The notes below the pieces were generated by a model, which was given only the letters and a program-made list of their open reading frames with translations, did no database searches and was not told the origin of the DNA. This document shows, one piece after another, positions 61,334 to 64,000 of a DNA stretch of 64,000 bases (within the stretch, counting starts at the first letter, position 1; the number at the start of each line of letters is the position of its first letter). The position numbers and the translations under genes were made by a program. Where the stretch lies: NCBI RefSeq assembly GCF_001687105.1, contig NZ_CP014595.1:2176001-2240000 (forward strand), read 5' to 3'. This DNA comes from Salipiger sp. CCB-MM3. Lineage in GTDB: Bacteria; Pseudomonadota; Alphaproteobacteria; Rhodobacterales; Rhodobacteraceae.

Positions 61334-62929
61334 TTACAGGAACAGCGTCACCAGCGGCGGCCAGGCCAGCAGCACCAGCAGCGCCAGAAGCTGCAGACCG
61401 ATGAAGGGCAGGAAGCCGCGGAAGATGTCGGTGAGCGAGATATGCGCCGGGGCGACGGACTTCAGATAGAAGGCCGCGGGGCCGAAGGGCGGCGACAGGA
61501 AGCTCACCTGCATGTTCATACAGAACACCACACCGAACCAGATGCCGATATAGCTGCTGTCCACATGGCCGAGCCAGCCGATTTCCTCGGGGGGCAGGCG
61601 CATGACGATCGGCAGGAACACCGGCATGATCAGCAGCACGATGCCGACCCAGTCCATGAACATCCCCATGATCAGGAAGATGAACATCATCACAAGGATG
61701 ATCCCCATGGTGGGCAGGTCTGAGCCGACGATCAGGTTGGCCACATAGCTCGGGCCGCCCGCCAGCGTGTAGGCCGCCGCAAGGGCTGCCGCGCCGATGG
61801 TCACCCAGATGATCGTGCCGGTGGATTTGAGCGTGCGCATGACCGCATCCCAGACCACCTCAAAGCTCATCTCGCGGCGGATCAGGCCGATGACGAAGAC
61901 CGCCACCACGCCCATGCCCGCGGCCTCGGTGATGCCGGTGATGCCGCCATAGATCGAGCCCAGAACGACGCCGATCACCACGGTGGGCGCGATCAGGCCC
62001 TTGCCCATCTCCCAGCCGACGGCGGTGCGCTCACGGCCGACGATAAAGAAGACCACGATGGCAAAGACCACCAGCGCGCCGATCAGCCACGGGATGTCCG
62101 ACACCATGCCAAGCGGGATCGGGTCCACGCCCTCGGTCACGGTGTTGGCGCCGGTGACGGTGAAGAACAGCGCGCGCAGCGTCAGCACCGCCACGATCCA
62201 CATGCCGAAACGCGACAGGAAGCCGAGGAACATCAGGGCTTTCTCGCCGCCCGCCGGGGCGTCCGGATCCGCCGGGGGCAGGGGGGCCTCGTCGGGGTTC
62301 ATCCGGGTGCGGATGAAGATGTAGATCATGAAGAACGAGGCCAGCATGAAGCCCGGCAGGAAGGACGCGGTGAACAGCGCCTTGATCGAGGTCTCGGTGA
62401 CCAGCCCGTAGAAGATCAGAACGATCGACGGCGGGATCATCGTGCCAAGCGAGCCCGACGCGCAGATCGTGCCGATGGCGAGGTTCTGGTTGTAGCCGAG
62501 GCGCAGCATCTGCGGCAGCGCGATCAGGCCCAGCAGAACCACCTCGCCGCCGATGATGCCCGACATGGCGGCCATGATGACGGCCATGATCGAGGTCACG
62601 AAGGCGATGCCGCCACGGGTCCGCGACAGCCACACGTTCAGCGAGCTGTACATGTCCCGGGCGATGCCCGAGCGTTCCAATAGGGAGGCCATAAATATGA
62701 ACAAGGGTACTGATATCAGTACGTAGTTCACCATCTGCCGATAGACCGCCTGACCCAGCACCGCGAAGGGTCCCATGCCGAAGCGCCCGAACAGCAGATC
62801 GGGGCCGAATTTCATCACAAGCGTCGCAACTGCCAGAAAGGCGGAGGCGAAGCCCAGTGGCATCCCGATCGCCAGCAATGCGAACATTGCCAGCAGCAGG
62901 ATCAGGCTGAGTGTGCCGATATCCACCAT
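61334..62929 (-). CDS. TRAP transporter large permease (DctM family, long form)
   Basis: A 531-residue membrane protein with about 13 helices. Signatures include ISVPLFIFMASLLERSGIARDMY, GGIAFVTSIMAVIMAAMSGIIGGEV, ICASGSLGTMIPPSIVLIFYG and FLIMGMFMDWVGIVLLIMPVFLPI. It is about 100 residues longer than the classic DctM because of an insert with charged loop and helices (about 215-300), a form seen in keto-acid and related TRAP systems. It uses the Na+ gradient. The stop of dctQ is 5 bp upstream. Confidence 0.92.
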   Translation of the reverse strand: MVDIGTLSLILLLAMFALLAIGMPLGFASAFLAVATLVMKFGPDLLFGRFGMGPFAVLGQAVYRQMVNYVLISVPLFIFMASLLERSGIARDMYSSLNVWLSRTRGGIAFVTSIMAVIMAAMSGIIGGEVVLLGLIALPQMLRLGYNQNLAIGTICASGSLGTMIPPSIVLIFYGLVTETSIKALFTASFLPGFMLASFFMIYIFIRTRMNPDEAPLPPADPDAPAGGEKALMFLGFLSRFGMWIVAVLTLRALFFTVTGANTVTEGVDPIPLGMVSDIPWLIGALVVFAIVVFFIVGRERTAVGWEMGKGLIAPTVVIGVVLGSIYGGITGITEAAGMGVVAVFVIGLIRREMSFEVVWDAVMRTLKSTGTIIWVTIGAAALAAAYTLAGGPSYVANLIVGSDLPTMGIILVMMFIFLIMGMFMDWVGIVLLIMPVFLPIVMRLPPEEIGWLGHVDSSYIGIWFGVVFCMNMQVSFLSPPFGPAAFYLKSVAPAHISLTDIFRGFLPFIGLQLLALLVLLAWPPLVTLFL

Positions 62930-62934
62930 TTAAG

Positions 62935-63741
62935 TCAGTCCTCCAGCGTGCGACGGATGTTTTCAATCTCCGTCTGGTCGATCTCGTCCGCGGGCGAGTG
63001 GTGTTCGGGGGCCTTGTTCCAATCCGCGATGAGGTTGGAGAGCGCCTGCAGCGCCACGAGGCCGATGATGATGATGATGCCGATCTTCAGCGTCGCCGGC
63101 AGGGGCGGATCCCACGCGGTGCCAAAGGTCTCCATACGGCCAAGCTTCTGCATGGCTTCGTTGTAGCCACCCCAGAGCAGGCAGAAGAAGAACACCCAGA
63201 TCAGCGAGACCGAGATCACGTCGGCCAGCTTCTGCATCCAGCGCGGCATCATGTCATAGATGATGTAGATGCGGATGTGGCTGCGCTGCTGCATGGAATA
63301 GAGCCCGGCAAACAGGAACACGAAGGACGCGATCCACAGCGACAGCTCGTTGGCCCAGAGCGTGGGCTTCTCGAAGACGTAGCGGGCCACGACCTCGTAG
63401 AACATCACCAGCACGATGGCGATGATCGCGATCATCGACAGGCGCGACAGCACCAGCGACAGGATGTCGAGCGGGCCGGTGGGCTCGATCTCGATCGAGC
63501 CGCGGGTGTCCGACAGATAGAGCGAGCCGAACAGCAGCGCGGCGAACAGCGCCCACAGCATCACCGACACCATCGGGCGGCCTGCGGGGCGGAGCATTTC
63601 GTACATGCCGACAGGTTCGGCAGAGATGAACTGGCTAAGCACGAGCCAGGCGTACACGGCCAGCGCAAGCCCGGTGCTTATCAGGGCCAGCAGCCGGACC
63701 GGGCCGCGTAGCGAGCCGAGCCAGAGGCTTTGATTGGACAT
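62935..63741 (-). CDS. TRAP transporter small permease (DctQ family, long form)
   Basis: A 268-residue, probably six-helix version of the normally 4-helix DctQ. YVFEKPTLWANELSLWIASFVFLFAGLYSMQQRSHIRI holds the family core, and the first 90 residues add two helices. It assembles with the long DctM. The long DctQ plus long DctM pairing suggests a TRAP branch for carboxylates other than C4-dicarboxylates; with UxaA beside it, a hexonate, uronate or aldarate is likely. Confidence 0.9.
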   Translation of the reverse strand: MSNQSLWLGSLRGPVRLLALISTGLALAVYAWLVLSQFISAEPVGMYEMLRPAGRPMVSVMLWALFAALLFGSLYLSDTRGSIEIEPTGPLDILSLVLSRLSMIAIIAIVLVMFYEVVARYVFEKPTLWANELSLWIASFVFLFAGLYSMQQRSHIRIYIIYDMMPRWMQKLADVISVSLIWVFFFCLLWGGYNEAMQKLGRMETFGTAWDPPLPATLKIGIIIIIGLVALQALSNLIADWNKAPEHHSPADEIDQTEIENIRRTLED

Positions 63742-63801
63742 TGGTTAACCCTTTCGGAGGAGGGGATGTCAGGGTCGATGTGACAAGGATGAAACAAGAA
63801 G

Positions 63802-63825
63802 GGCGGGCCCGGGTCTGGGCCCGCC
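63802..63825 (-). terminator. Intergenic hairpin between TRAP binding-protein and dctQ genes
   Basis: GGCGGGCCC (63802-63810), GGGTCT, GGGCCCGCC (63817-63825), in the 121-bp gap, followed on the minus strand by CTTCTTGTTTC. It likely attenuates permease expression relative to the binding protein. Confidence 0.65.
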
Positions 63826-63862
63826 GCTCTGCCTGTCACGGATCAGGACGCGAAAGCCGTCC

Positions 63863-64000
63863 TTATTCCGCCGAGATCAGACCCAGCTGGCCCAGGTAGT
63901 CCTTGTGGCTTTCCACAAGCGCCTTGGCTTCGGGCGACTTCTCGGCCCAGACGTCCCACGCCGATTGCGCGGCTTCGCGGAAGGTGGCACGATCTTCTGC
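63863..64000 (-). CDS. TRAP transporter substrate-binding protein (DctP family), C-terminal fragment
   Basis: The last 45 codons of a gene that begins beyond the window edge. The visible end contains REAAQSAWDVWAEKSPEAKA and the tail YLGQLGLISAE. The position upstream of dctQ-dctM and the amphipathic C-terminal helix fit the periplasmic receptor of the TRAP system. The missing part would hold the substrate pocket. Confidence 0.8.
   Translation of the reverse strand, partial: AEDRATFREAAQSAWDVWAEKSPEAKALVESHKDYLGQLGLISAE

Overview
The window is a GC-rich chromosomal segment of an alphaproteobacterium, most likely a marine Rhodobacteraceae (Roseobacter-group) strain. The evidence is the RpoH C-terminus, PhaR, a short type-2 ArgC, secG next to pyrG, TRAP transporters, a lineage-typical long acidic protein, and D-xylonate and 2-keto-3-deoxy-sugar-acid dehydratases that I recall as closest to Caulobacter and Azospirillum enzymes. 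Genus cannot be fixed from this. No tRNA, rRNA, CRISPR array, transposase or phage gene was seen.

1-14 kb: the end of rpoH, a Gfo/Idh/MocA oxidoreductase, phaR with TGC-rich repeats in front of it, an EamA exporter and an isolated DegT/DnrJ-type aminotransferase. A minus-strand cluster then runs from 12.8 to 4.3 kb: a complete polar-amino-acid-type ABC importer (ATPase, binding protein, two permeases), two glutamine-synthetase-like ligases, a class-I glutamine amidotransferase-type hydrolase and a PuuB-like FAD oxidase. It looks like an import and gamma-glutamylation route for a polyamine or related amine. Two tandem TerB-like genes lie upstream.

14-38.6 kb: mostly core genes: rlmJ, an acyltransferase, pyrG-secG, thiamine pyrophosphokinase, a large acidic protein of unknown function, an S49 peptidase, a 59-residue zinc-ribbon membrane protein, a CaCA antiporter, two SDR genes, uvrC, argC, ychF, a MATE pump, a NicO/DUF1007 metal-transport pair, a DUF2461 gene, ppk2, a sugar epimerase and trpA.

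38.8-64 kb: a sugar-acid catabolic region. Genes 38882-42425 encode the full LtnD-OtnK-OtnC-OtnI route from threonate or erythronate to dihydroxyacetone phosphate. A minus-strand operon (49.5 to 44.3 kb) holds a LysE exporter, a DapA-type 2-keto-3-deoxy-arabinonate/xylonate dehydratase, a glycolate-oxidase-type FAD enzyme, an FAH-type dehydratase like Caulobacter XylX, and a KDG kinase. Across from it are an SDR, a dehydrogenase and a LacI regulator, then azlCD and a xylonate dehydratase. The right end has a UDP-glucuronate epimerase, a UxaA/GarD-type dehydratase and a TRAP transporter cut by the window edge.

Three of these units share a 16-bp operator with a TGGTATACCA core (38851, 49616, 53931). 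It looks like an UxuR/ExuR-type GntR site and would tie them into one regulon whose repressor lies outside the window. Non-coding DNA also carries two families of dispersed hairpin repeats, a 141-bp element with 21-bp inverted ends, and an 11-bp tandem repeat in front of rlmJ.
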